A DNA stretch of 45,920 nt, from contig MKRV01000272.1 of assembly GCA_001897995.1 (NCBI GenBank), positions 4,890 through 50,809 on the forward strand, in the 5' to 3' direction. The stretch is from Alphaproteobacteria bacterium 65-37 (lineage in GTDB: Bacteria; Pseudomonadota; Alphaproteobacteria; Reyranellales; Reyranellaceae). Made by a program: the position numbers and the translations under genes. The notes below the pieces were generated by a model that was given only the letters and a program-made list of their open reading frames with translations, was not told the origin of the DNA and did no database searches. Of this stretch, positions 10,228 to 17,848 are shown piece by piece. Within the stretch, counting starts at the first letter, position 1. Every line of letters begins with the position of its first letter.

Positions 10228-10344
10228 CACACGCTCCCCGGAGACCAGAGACTCCGCGGGACCCTGCTTGACCCATTCGACTCTCCCCTTATATCCGCCC
10301 ATCGTTATTTCACACTCAATGGAACAACTTGAAAAGGGGAACTA

Positions 10345-10932
10345 CTAGCGAACCGGGGGCCGCGCTTCTCCCTCGTGAGGGCGAACCGTGCTGGCGCGCG
10401 TATCCTCGGTCGACTGACGAGTCTCACCCTCGAGCAGCAGCCGCTCGAGCGTGTCGCGGGCGCGCGAAATGCGGCTCTTCACCGTGCCGACGGAGACGCC
10501 GGTATGATCGGCAATCGTCTCGTAGGGCAGGCCTTCGAGCACGGCCAGCAACAAGGCCTCGCGCTGTGCTGCAGCAAGCTTGCCGAATGCGTTCATGAAC
10601 TCACGCATGATCAGACCGCTGTCCTGATGAGGGGGATGTGAAAGCGATTCGGCGATCGCCGTATCCACAGGGACCGTCGGGCGACGCCGGCGCAGGCCGG
10701 AAATGAACTCGTTGCGCTGAATGCGAAACAGCCAGGCGGCGAGATTGGTGCCAGGCTGGAAGCTGTTGCGGCCCGTCAGCGCCTTCACGACCGTATCGTG
10801 GACCAGATCTTCGGCCGCGTCGCGATCGCGGGTCAGGGACAGGGCATAGATTCGCAGGCGGGGCAGGACAGTCTTCAGCTGCTCGTGGAAGTCGAGAGCA
10901 TTCTGATCCTGCTGGGTCTGCGTGGTCATCAT
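10345..10932 (-). CDS. ecfG: EcfG-type ECF sigma factor (ECF15 group)
   Basis: An ECF sigma factor with region 2 (AAEDLVHDTVVKAL, SFQPGTNLAAWLFRIQRNEF) and region 4 (GVSVGTVKSRISRARDTL) and no membrane or anti-sigma-like extension. Gene order with nepR downstream and phyR nearby identifies it as an EcfG-type general stress sigma. The C-terminal ~30 residues after region 4 are a charged tail. Two ATGs in tandem (10932 and 10929) follow GGGAGAAG. Upstream is a site resembling the sigma's own promoter (10963-10987), consistent with autoregulation. A second EcfG-like gene lies just upstream; which of the two is the main sigma factor cannot be told. Confidence 0.85.
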   Translation of the reverse strand: MMTTQTQQDQNALDFHEQLKTVLPRLRIYALSLTRDRDAAEDLVHDTVVKALTGRNSFQPGTNLAAWLFRIQRNEFISGLRRRRPTVPVDTAIAESLSHPPHQDSGLIMREFMNAFGKLAAAQREALLLAVLEGLPYETIADHTGVSVGTVKSRISRARDTLERLLLEGETRQSTEDTRASTVRPHEGEARPPVR

Positions 10933-10962
10933 CTTCTCCCGGCTGTTGCGTTCTATGGGATC

Positions 10963-10987
10963 AACGGCGGAATCGGTAATTGGTTAC
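10963..10987 (-). promoter_or_regulatory. EcfG-type promoter candidate before ecfG (one mismatch)
   Basis: On the minus strand GTAAC, 16 bases, CGTT, ending about 30 bases before the ecfG start. It differs by one base from the G[GC]AAC motif seen elsewhere in the window. EcfG genes are often autoregulated, which supports it. Confidence 0.4.
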
Positions 10988-11045
10988 ATCGAATCGCAAC
11001 GGGCCTCGTAACTATTTGAAAATGCTCGATTAATTTTCTTCATTT

Positions 11046-11510
11046 TCATTGGAGTTTTTCGGCCAGATGCTTGCGCGCGCGCGAAACACGGGCCTTGAGC
11101 GTGCCGACCGAGCAGCCGCACAGGCGGGCCGCCTCTTCGTAGGAAAAGCCGCCGGCTCCCACCAGCACGAGAGCTTCGCGTGCCTGGGGGCTCAGTTTCC
11201 AGAGTTCGCTCGAAAGTTCTTTCAGGGCCAGTGTCGCTTCTGGATTGTCGACGGCCGGCAGCGGCTCGGCATTTTCGTCGCTGATCGCCTGCGGCCGCCG
11301 ACGAAGCGTCCGCAGGTCGGAGTAGAAACGATTACGCATGATGGTGAACAGCCAGCTTTTGAGGTTGGTGCCCGGTGTGAATTGTTGCTGCTTATCGAGC
11401 GCTGCGAGGACCGTGTTCTGGACGAGATCGTCGGCAGCTTCCCGTTCGCGGCACATGAAACGCGCGAAAGCGCGAAGATCGGGGAGAAGGGCGACAATGT
11501 CGTCTTTCAT
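11046..11510 (-). CDS. second EcfG-like ECF sigma factor
   Basis: A 154-residue ECF sigma factor. Region 2 shows EREAADDLVQNTVLAAL and FTPGTNLKSWLFTIMRN; region 4 shows GFSYEEAARLCGCSVGTLK, which is closer to the textbook EcfG sequence than that of the neighbouring ecfG. ATG 11510 gives the normal length; the frame is open far upstream, but that part runs over csbD and the phyR leader and does not look like protein. No clear ribosome binding site precedes it. It is divergent from csbD and upstream of ecfG-nepR on the same strand. Several alphaproteobacteria carry EcfG paralogues with distinct or redundant regulons. Confidence 0.85.
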   Translation of the reverse strand: MKDDIVALLPDLRAFARFMCREREAADDLVQNTVLAALDKQQQFTPGTNLKSWLFTIMRNRFYSDLRTLRRRPQAISDENAEPLPAVDNPEATLALKELSSELWKLSPQAREALVLVGAGGFSYEEAARLCGCSVGTLKARVSRARKHLAEKLQ

Positions 11511-11561
11511 CGCTGCCAATGTGGTGAGCCTCGCGATCAACGGAAGGGCAAAACAACGGCA

Positions 11562-11587
11562 GCAACCACACACTGATCCCGCTCGTT
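11562..11587 (+). promoter_or_regulatory. EcfG-type promoter candidate before csbD1
   Basis: GCAAC (11562-11566), 17 bases, CGTT (11584-11587), about 45 bases upstream of the csbD start. CsbD-family genes are common members of EcfG regulons. Confidence 0.6.
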
Positions 11588-11633
11588 GGCAGATGCAGAT
11601 GGGGACGCGCCCCGGTCGCAACAGGAGATTGTC

Positions 11634-11831
11634 ATGAATTGGGATCGAATCGAAGGCAATTGGAAGCAAGTTTCCGGCAAGATCAAGGAGCAATGGGGTA
11701 AACTCACCGAGGACGACATCACAGTCATTGCCGGCAAGCAGGATCAGCTCGTTGGGCGCATTCAGGAGCGCTACGGAGTCGCCAAGGACGAAGCGGAGAA
11801 CCAGGTGAAAAACTGGATGGGGCGGATGTAA
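11634..11831 (+). CDS. CsbD family stress protein, cytosolic
   Basis: A 65-residue CsbD-like protein (MNWDRIEGNWKQVSGKIKEQ at the start, then WGKLTEDDITVIAGKQDQL and a YGVAKDEAENQV helix), matching the whole family domain. CsbD proteins are abundant under general stress in many bacteria; their molecular function is not known. AGGAG lies eight bases before ATG 11634. An EcfG-type promoter lies just upstream, and a second, exported CsbD protein is encoded at 17477. Confidence 0.92.
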   Translation: MNWDRIEGNWKQVSGKIKEQWGKLTEDDITVIAGKQDQLVGRIQERYGVAKDEAENQVKNWMGRM

Positions 11832-11845
11832 CGGGCTGTACGGCC

Positions 11846-11870
11846 GGAACCACCGGCCCGATCGGACGTT
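11846..11870 (+). promoter_or_regulatory. EcfG-type promoter before phyR, consensus match
   Basis: GGAAC (11846-11850), 16 bases, CGTT (11867-11870): an exact match to the EcfG consensus. It lies between csbD1 and phyR and would give a leader of about 175 bases to the phyR start, containing the hairpin at 11890-11927. Confidence 0.65.
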
Positions 11871-11889
11871 TTTATCCGCAACTGCGTTT

Positions 11890-11927
11890 GACGCCTCCCG
11901 TTGAAGCGGAGAATCCCGGGAGGCGTC
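11890..11927 (+). repeat. 11-bp stem-loop in the phyR leader
   Basis: GACGCCTCCCG (11890-11900) and CGGGAGGCGTC (11917-11927) pair perfectly around a 16-base loop. No T-run follows. It may be the csbD1 terminator, an attenuator for phyR, or the body of a short RNA, because the EcfG-type promoter at 11846 lies upstream of it. Otherwise the gap 11832-12052 shows nothing recognisable. Confidence 0.6.
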
Positions 11928-12052
11928 TGTGTGCCTGCAGGTTTCCATTAATGGGTTGTCTGCAAACGTTCGGCGCGTAGTGTAAAGGTGTACCGTAAGC
12001 TTCCGATTCGGAGTGCTTCTCAGGATTGGACTATCGAGGAGAGGAGAGCGCT

Positions 12053-12853
12053 GTGGCGGAAGGGCAGGTTGCATCAAAGAAAATGTCGGAAGCCATCACG
12101 AGGACTTTGCCGTTCCTGCGTCGCTATGCGCGTGCAGTCACGGGGTCGCAGCAGCAGGGTGACGAATGGGTTCGCCTGTGCGCCGAAGTCGCCGTGCGGC
12201 AACCGGATCTCATCGCCGAAGCCGAGGACACCAAGGTCGGGGTGTTTGCGCTGTTCCATCGCCTGCGCCAACCGTTCGGCAGCATCGAAGCGGCCGCTGA
12301 TGGTGGCAGCGTCAGCGGACGGCTGAAAGAATCACTGACCGACATGGCGCCGCTGCAGCGCCAGGTGTTGCTGCTCACCGTTCTCGAAGGCTTCACCGTT
12401 GGTGATGCGGCTCATATCCTGGGTGTCGACATCAATGCCGCCGAGCGGAGCCTCGAGGAAGCACGGCGCGAGTTGCAGCGCGTGGCATCGGTTCGTGTCC
12501 TGGTGATCGAAGACGAAGCTGTCATCGCCCTCGATGTCGCCGATATCGTACGCAACGCCGGACACGAGGTCGTCGGCATCGCGGCAACGGAAAAGGCGGC
12601 GATCGACCTTGCGGCGAAACACTCGCCGCATCTGGTCTTGGCCGACATCCAGCTTCGCGGCTCGGACAGTGGCATCTCAGCCGTCAATCAGATCATGAAG
12701 TCGATGTCGGTCCCGGTGATCTTCGTCACCGGCTTCCCCGAGCGACTGCTGACCGGCAAGCAGGTCGAGCCGGCCTTCGTGATCTCGAAGCCCTTCGATC
12801 CCGACCTTCTTCGTGCGGCTATCGCGCAGGCGCTCGATACCGTATCGATCTGA
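12053..12853 (+). CDS. phyR: PhyR, anti-anti-sigma response regulator of the general stress response
   Basis: PhyR carries an N-terminal sigma-like domain (about residues 10-140, region-4-like end DAAHILGVDINAAERSLEEA) that binds NepR when the C-terminal receiver is phosphorylated. The receiver starts at VRVLVIEDEAVIALD; the phospho-acceptor is Asp198 in LVLADIQL, and the signature VPVIFVTGFPERLLTG and ISKPFDP follow. I chose GTG 12053 because GGAGAGGAGAG ends five bases before it, giving 266 residues, the usual PhyR length; the frame opens at a TTG at 12026 and an ATG exists at 12083. It is followed 15 bases later by a histidine kinase gene that probably phosphorylates it. Confidence 0.95.
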   Translation: MAEGQVASKKMSEAITRTLPFLRRYARAVTGSQQQGDEWVRLCAEVAVRQPDLIAEAEDTKVGVFALFHRLRQPFGSIEAAADGGSVSGRLKESLTDMAPLQRQVLLLTVLEGFTVGDAAHILGVDINAAERSLEEARRELQRVASVRVLVIEDEAVIALDVADIVRNAGHEVVGIAATEKAAIDLAAKHSPHLVLADIQLRGSDSGISAVNQIMKSMSVPVIFVTGFPERLLTGKQVEPAFVISKPFDPDLLRAAIAQALDTVSI

Positions 12854-12868
12854 CCGCGGGCGCGGACG

Positions 12869-14599
12869 ATGGCGGCTCGGTGGTCGCTACGGTCGGCGCT
12901 GCTCGCAGTCGCGGCCCTGACGCTCCTGCCGGTGCTGGGGGTCGCTGCCTGGCAGGCGGATCGCGAACAGAGGGGCACGCAGGCATCGCGTGATGCCTCG
13001 CTCGTCGCAGCGGGAGATCTCGTTGTTGCCCGCTACGGCGAACTGCTCGAAGCGTCACGTCGCATGCTTTCGGCGGCCTGCACGGCAGACGCCGTCCGCC
13101 AGAGCGCAAGCGTGCAACCCGAGCCCGCCGACGTCAGCCGCTGCGAGGCCTACTTCACCCGCGTTCTCGGCAGCGTGCCAGGCCAGTACTCCGTCATGCT
13201 CGTCACCGATGATCAGGGCGTCGCGCGATGTGCCAGCCAGCCGACGGCAGTCGGCATGACCCTGGCCGATCGCGACATCTTCCAGAAGGTGCGGGCCGAA
13301 AGGGAGTTCGCCGTCGGGGAGCAGATCGCTAGCCGGTTGGGGCCGAACACGGTCATCCCGGTTGCCTTGCCGGTGATGGGGGAAGGCGCCTTTCGCGGTA
13401 TGTGTTCCGTCGGTATCACCCTGAAGGCTTTGGCCGATTTTTCGGCAGGACCGCCGACAAAAGGGGCAATTGGGACGGTCGTCGTCGCTCGGGACGGGGC
13501 AACAGTCGGCGGCGATCCGATCGCGATGCGTCGCCTGCCCATGCCGACACGGCTTGCTGCGTCGATTGTCGGCGGCCAGGTTCGTTTTGCCGATTTCGGC
13601 CAGGACGGCCAGCCCTACGAGTTCCACCTTCGCGCGATCCCCGACAGCATGCTCTTCGCCGTGACATCGATGCCGCTGGCGGACGGGATCGTCTCGTTGG
13701 GAAGCCCTTGGATGATGTTTGCCTTGAGTGCGATGGCCGTGGTGCTGGCGCTGCTCGTGGCGTGGCTGGGCGCCGACCGGTGGTGCGTCCAGCCGCTGCG
13801 TTACATCCAGGCATTCGCCGAGAAGGTTGCACGCGGCGAGGCCATTAAGTTCGAGCCGCCGCATCGCTGGTCGCCGGAAATGGCTTCAGTCGGCGCCGGC
13901 GTTTCGGCCATGGCCGAGGCGATCGCCAGCCGCGAAGCGGAGCTGCGCGCCGGCCTGGAGCAGCGCGACCACATGCTTCGCGAGATCCATCATCGGGTGA
14001 AGAACAACCTGCAGATGATTTCGAGCCTGCTCAACCTGCAGGCCGGGGAGATCAGATCGCCGCGGATCCGCCGGTATTTCGGCGACGCACAAAATCGAGT
14101 GCTGACGCTCTCCATCCTGCATCGACACCTTTACGAACGTTCGAGCTGGTCGCTGGTCGATTTTCAGCAATTCATCAGCGACTTGGTGCGGCAGATATCC
14201 GTCGGGCGGCGAGGTGCCGAACGGCAATCGCCGCGCTACCATATCCGCGCGCCCATCATGGCAGTGGGGCCGGATACGGCGATTCCCGTCGGCTTGATCG
14301 TGACCGAGGCGGTGGGCATCGCGCTTGGCCACGACTTCACCGGCATCGCCACGCCGGAAGTGCGCATCGAAGCGGTCGAACGCAACGGACAGGTCGAACT
14401 TGTGATCGAGGACAACGGCGTAGGCAAGGAAGGCAGCATGCATGGACCCGATGGCCGCGGTGGCTTCGGGATGTCGCTGATCCGCGGTCTCGCCATGCAG
14501 CTCGGCGGTGAAGCCATGGTCTCCACCACGGAAGGGGGAGGCAGTCGCGTTGCCGTCACTTTCCCGGCGCCCGCCGCCGACGAGCCGGAAGATGCCTAA
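12869..14599 (+). CDS. membrane sensor histidine kinase, HWE/HisKA_2 type, with altered N-box
   Basis: A 576-residue kinase. A signal-anchor helix (residues ~8-27), a periplasmic Cache-like sensor region to ~275, a second helix (~278-300), a HAMP-like stretch (VQPLRYIQAFAEKVARGEAI), then the dimerisation/phospho-acceptor motif EIHHRVKNNLQMISSLLNLQ with His375 as the likely phosphorylated residue. The ATP domain has a normal G1 box (EDNGVGKE) and G2 (GRGGFGMSLI), but the N-box reads TEAVGIALGH: the asparagine expected at residue 484 is isoleucine. Kinases of this class commonly control PhyR, and this gene follows phyR by 15 bases. The changed N-box raises doubt about full kinase activity. Confidence 0.88.
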   Translation: MAARWSLRSALLAVAALTLLPVLGVAAWQADREQRGTQASRDASLVAAGDLVVARYGELLEASRRMLSAACTADAVRQSASVQPEPADVSRCEAYFTRVLGSVPGQYSVMLVTDDQGVARCASQPTAVGMTLADRDIFQKVRAEREFAVGEQIASRLGPNTVIPVALPVMGEGAFRGMCSVGITLKALADFSAGPPTKGAIGTVVVARDGATVGGDPIAMRRLPMPTRLAASIVGGQVRFADFGQDGQPYEFHLRAIPDSMLFAVTSMPLADGIVSLGSPWMMFALSAMAVVLALLVAWLGADRWCVQPLRYIQAFAEKVARGEAIKFEPPHRWSPEMASVGAGVSAMAEAIASREAELRAGLEQRDHMLREIHHRVKNNLQMISSLLNLQAGEIRSPRIRRYFGDAQNRVLTLSILHRHLYERSSWSLVDFQQFISDLVRQISVGRRGAERQSPRYHIRAPIMAVGPDTAIPVGLIVTEAVGIALGHDFTGIATPEVRIEAVERNGQVELVIEDNGVGKEGSMHGPDGRGGFGMSLIRGLAMQLGGEAMVSTTEGGGSRVAVTFPAPAADEPEDA

Positions 14600-17177
14600 C
14601 CTTCTCAGGTCGGCACGCTCGATCGGCGTCGTCGTCGGATTGACGATCGGTGTGCTGATTGCGAGCGGCATTATGCTCGCCATCACCCATTCGAAATCGG
14701 CCGCCCGTCAGCAGCGCCTGGTCGTCGGCAACTACGAGACCATGGCCCTCATGCGCGACATGGTGATCGCGCTGCAGGATGCCGAGATCGGCCAGCGCGG
14801 CTACTTGCTGTCGGGCGATCCGGCACGGCTGGAGCCTTACGAGCGCGCGCGCGTTCGAATCGAATCGGGGTTGCGCCAACTCGAAGCTTCTGTTGCCGGC
14901 AACCCGGATGCCACGCGCCAGTTCCGCGAATTCGCCGGCCTGGCCGGCGACAAGCTCGAGCAGCTCAACGCCACCGTCGGTGCCTACCAGCTCTACGGGC
15001 GGGAAGCTGCTTTGGCGCTCGATCGGACGGGCGCCGGACGCGCCATGATGGGGCAGGTGCGGCTGCTCGGCGATTCCTTCGTGGAGGGCCAGCGGCTCCT
15101 GCTGGCCAACCAGCTGGCGGCGCTGCGCTCCGAGCAGGATCAGGCCGACATCGCCGGCCTGCTGGTCATGGCCGGCGCCTTCATGTGCCTGGTTGCGGGG
15201 ATTTATATCGTTGTTCGCGGCGCCGGCCGTCTGGAGCGGATCCAGCAGGATCTGACGGCCCGGTCTCGTCTGCTGCAGACGACCCTGGAGAGCCTGCAGG
15301 ATCCAATCTTCGTGCTCGACGGACTCGGCACGGTGGTCGCCTGGAACCAGGCTTTCACCCGGCTCGCACAGTGGGATCCCGTGAGACAGGCCGCGCCGAC
15401 GAAGGATCAACTTCTGTCCGAACGATCGCCGGCGACCCGGGCACTGCTTCGGCCGCTCGGCCTCGATGCGGTCGCGGCCGAACGGGCGTCTTCGGAACAG
15501 AGGTCGGTGGTTCGGGCGTCGTATGAGGGGCGTGAATACGAGGTCTATCGCGGCGAAATGGAGGGTGGCGGTGCCGTCATTCGCTGCGTCGACATCACCG
15601 AGAAGCTGCGCGACGAGGTGGCCCTGCGTCAGGGCCAGAAGATGGAGGCGACCGGCCAGTTGACGGGTGGCATGGCGCACGACTTCAACAACATTCTCCA
15701 GGTGATCAGGGCCAACCTCGATCTCCTGCGCAACGAGATCGGCGCCAGTCCGGCCGCTCTCGCGCGCGTCCAGACGGCGACGGCGTCGGCCGACCGCGGC
15801 GCGCGGCTGACCCAGCAGCTCCTGGCCTTCGCACGTCGGCAACCTCTGGCGCCTCAGCCCACGAATGTCGCTCATCTGATCGGGGACCTGGCCGATCTGT
15901 TGCGCCATTCTCTGGGCGAACGTATCGCCATCGAACTCAAGGTGGTCGACAATCCGTGGAACGCGAGGATCGATCCCAGCCAGCTCGAGAACGCGATTCT
16001 CAATCTTGCGATCAACGCACGCGATGCGATGCCCGACGGCGGAACGGTTCGCGTCGAAGTGTCGAACGCGACCTTGGACCGGCGCTATGCGGCACTGCAT
16101 CCCGATGTGACGCCGGGCCCTTATGTCCTGGTCGATGTCAGCGACACCGGGACGGGCATGCCACCGGATGTCGTTGCCCAGGCTTTCGACCCCTTCTTCA
16201 CGACCAAGGCGGATGGCAAGGGAACCGGGCTTGGCCTCAGCATGGTTTACGGCTTCGTCCGTCAGTCGAACGGCCATATCCGGATAGACAGCGCAATCGG
16301 GCAGGGCACCAGCGTGAAGCTGTATCTGCCTCGTACCCAGGATCCGGTCGTCAGGGACGATCCCGTGGCGGCGACCGCCCCGACCGGCAGCGAGCGTATT
16401 CTCGTGGTGGAGGACAGCGACGATGTCCGCCGTGCCGTGGTCGACATGCTCACCGGCTGGGGCTATCGCGTCGTGGCGGCGGAAAACCCGGACGTCGCGC
16501 TGGCGGTGTTCGAGAAGGACCAGGCGTTCGACCTTCTGTTCACCGATGTGGTGATGCCGGGGACCATGACGGCCATCGAGCTTGCCGAGCTGGTGCAAAG
16601 ACAGCGGCCCGGCGTCGCCGTCCTGCTGACCTCTGGATTTGCCCGCGACCTCGTCCCCGACTTCGGCCGTACCGGCTATCCATTGATCGCCAAGCCCTAC
16701 AGCAGTGATGCGTTGGCCGCCCGGATAAGGGCGGTTCTGGCGGCGCGCCGGCCGCGGACTGTCAGCCAGCCGGAGGCGGCACCGGCTCCCCCCGCAAGCG
16801 TTTCACCGGGCGCCGGGCGATCGAAGCGAGTGCTGCTGGTGGAGGACGAGATCGTCCTGCGGATGTCGACCACGGACATGCTGGAGCAGATGGGCTGCGT
16901 CGTCTCGGGCGTCGGGACAGGCGAGCAGGCGCTGGATCTCCTGGCCAGCGACGGGAAGTTTGATCTCATGCTGACCGATCTCGGGTTGCCCGGCATGAGC
17001 GGCGAGGAACTGGCGAGCCTGGTTCGCGATCGATTTCCGGGGCTTTCGGTGGTGATTGCCAGCGGCTATGGCCCTTCGGCGCCCCTGGTCGACGGCACGC
17101 AGTTCATTTCCAAGCCGTATTCGGCGGTCGACCTGCAACAGGCCCTGGACCATGCCCTCCGGAAGGCTGCGATGTGA
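14592..17177 (+). CDS. hybrid sensor histidine kinase (CHASE3-PAS-HisKA-HATPase-REC-REC)
   Basis: An 861-residue hybrid kinase. A transmembrane helix (~10-30), a CHASE3-like periplasmic four-helix region (LQDAEIGQRGYLLSGD), a second helix (~195-215), and a PAS domain (LESLQDPIFVLDGLGTVVAW). The H-box is GGMAHDFNNILQV, the N-box ENAILNLAINARDAM, then DTGTGMP and GTGLGLSMVYGF. Two receivers follow: the first with LLFTDVVMPG, the second with LMLTDLGLPGMSG; both keep the C-terminal Lys-Pro. ATG 14592 overlaps the end of the preceding kinase gene by eight bases, showing tight coupling. It may receive signals with the first kinase and feed or drain phosphate from PhyR; this is inference from position. 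Confidence 0.88.
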   Translation: MPNLLRSARSIGVVVGLTIGVLIASGIMLAITHSKSAARQQRLVVGNYETMALMRDMVIALQDAEIGQRGYLLSGDPARLEPYERARVRIESGLRQLEASVAGNPDATRQFREFAGLAGDKLEQLNATVGAYQLYGREAALALDRTGAGRAMMGQVRLLGDSFVEGQRLLLANQLAALRSEQDQADIAGLLVMAGAFMCLVAGIYIVVRGAGRLERIQQDLTARSRLLQTTLESLQDPIFVLDGLGTVVAWNQAFTRLAQWDPVRQAAPTKDQLLSERSPATRALLRPLGLDAVAAERASSEQRSVVRASYEGREYEVYRGEMEGGGAVIRCVDITEKLRDEVALRQGQKMEATGQLTGGMAHDFNNILQVIRANLDLLRNEIGASPAALARVQTATASADRGARLTQQLLAFARRQPLAPQPTNVAHLIGDLADLLRHSLGERIAIELKVVDNPWNARIDPSQLENAILNLAINARDAMPDGGTVRVEVSNATLDRRYAALHPDVTPGPYVLVDVSDTGTGMPPDVVAQAFDPFFTTKADGKGTGLGLSMVYGFVRQSNGHIRIDSAIGQGTSVKLYLPRTQDPVVRDDPVAATAPTGSERILVVEDSDDVRRAVVDMLTGWGYRVVAAENPDVALAVFEKDQAFDLLFTDVVMPGTMTAIELAELVQRQRPGVAVLLTSGFARDLVPDFGRTGYPLIAKPYSSDALAARIRAVLAARRPRTVSQPEAAPAPPASVSPGAGRSKRVLLVEDEIVLRMSTTDMLEQMGCVVSGVGTGEQALDLLASDGKFDLMLTDLGLPGMSGEELASLVRDRFPGLSVVIASGYGPSAPLVDGTQFISKPYSAVDLQQALDHALRKAAM

Positions 17178-17192
17178 CGCAGCGTACGGACT

Positions 17193-17218
17193 GCAACCCA
17201 AGTAGCCCCTTTGGCGTT
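17193..17218 (+). promoter_or_regulatory. EcfG-type promoter candidate before the small membrane gene at 17258
   Basis: GCAAC (17193-17197), 17 bases, CGTT (17215-17218), starting 15 bases after the hybrid kinase stop. The expected RNA start is about 30 bases before ATG 17258. Confidence 0.6.
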
Positions 17219-17257
17219 GTTGGATTGGTGGGGAACGACCAGATCTGGAGGGGCCAG

Positions 17258-17416
17258 ATGAAGTCAACGCGCGTTCCAGACGCCCAGCAGGCGGCTCACC
17301 TGTCGTCCGACGACGCATCTCGCAGTCCGCTTGCGGGCGAATTGATGGATCTCTACATCGCGGCACTCATCGTCATTCCGCTGGCTTTTCTCTTGAAATC
17401 ACTGTGGCCCTCCTGA
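17258..17416 (+). CDS. small single-span membrane protein
   Basis: A 52-residue protein with a hydrophilic N-terminal half (MKSTRVPDAQQAAHLSSDDA) and one C-terminal membrane helix (DLYIAALIVIPLAFLLKSLW). I do not recognise a family. GGAGGGG lies about six bases before ATG 17258. An EcfG-type promoter directly upstream and a second one directly downstream suggest a stress-induced gene of its own. The frame extends upstream to 17174, but that would start before the promoter. Confidence 0.65.
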   Translation: MKSTRVPDAQQAAHLSSDDASRSPLAGELMDLYIAALIVIPLAFLLKSLWPS

Positions 17417-17420
17417 GACA

Positions 17421-17445
17421 GCAACCTCGGGTCTGAGCACTCGTT
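17421..17445 (+). promoter_or_regulatory. EcfG-type promoter candidate before csbD2
   Basis: GCAAC (17421-17425), 16 bases, CGTT (17442-17445), about 30 bases before the csbD2 start. It has the same GCAAC -35 variant as the site before csbD1. Confidence 0.6.
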
Positions 17446-17476
17446 GTCCTGCACGACAATTGCAAAGGAGGACCCG

Positions 17477-17797
17477 ATGCGTTCAATCGCCATTCTCGCC
17501 GCATGCTTGGGCCTTGGCGCCGGCGTTCTGCCGGCCGTCGTTCACGCCCAAGCGTCGGGCCAGACGACGACCCAGAACGACGTGAAGACGATCTGGGAGA
17601 AGTTCAAGGGTAGCTGGAACCAGACCAAGGGTGCCGTGAAGGAGCAATGGGCCAAGCTTACCGACGATGATCTTCTCGCCATCGAGGGACGTCGTGATCA
17701 GCTGGTCGGCAAGATCCAGACGCGCTACGGCATCAGCAAGGAAGAGGCTGAAGCGCAGGTCAGCAGCTGGGAGCAGCGTCGCTTTCGCGACATGTAG
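17477..17797 (+). CDS. CsbD family protein with signal peptide (exported)
   Basis: A 106-residue protein made of a signal peptide (MRSIAILAACLGLGAGVLPA, cleavage likely after VVHAQA) and a CsbD domain (IWEKFKGSWNQTKGAVKEQW, KLTDDDLLAIEGRRDQLVGK, YGISKEEAEAQV). The domain is very close to that of csbD1 (shared KEQW-KL-(E/D)DD-, RDQLVG-IQ-RYG). AAGGAGG lies before ATG 17477. CsbD proteins are normally cytosolic; a periplasmic form is less usual. It is followed by exported family member B 51 bases later, likely on the same transcript. Confidence 0.88.
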   Translation: MRSIAILAACLGLGAGVLPAVVHAQASGQTTTQNDVKTIWEKFKGSWNQTKGAVKEQWAKLTDDDLLAIEGRRDQLVGKIQTRYGISKEEAEAQVSSWEQRRFRDM

Positions 17798-17848
17798 GCT
17801 ATGTTAGGGTCGTCGCCTATGTCGGCCAGGATCGAGGAGAGTGTTGCC

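Noticed and set aside
10321..10345. GGAAC at 10321 between ecfG and nepR
   Set aside because: It points away from nepR and has no CGTT at the right distance, so I do not call a promoter there.
11511..12077. N-terminal extension of the second sigma factor through the csbD gene
   Set aside because: It would run antisense across csbD1 and the phyR leader, has no sigma-like sequence, and ATG 11510 already gives a normal ECF length.
14556..16598. 680-residue minus-strand frame under the hybrid kinase
   Set aside because: The plus strand has all kinase and receiver motifs; the minus frame is rich in Arg, His and Gln with no domain.
17232..17254. GGAAC at 17232 as another EcfG-type -35
   Set aside because: No CGTT lies 16 or 17 bases downstream; the nearby 17193-17218 site fits instead.
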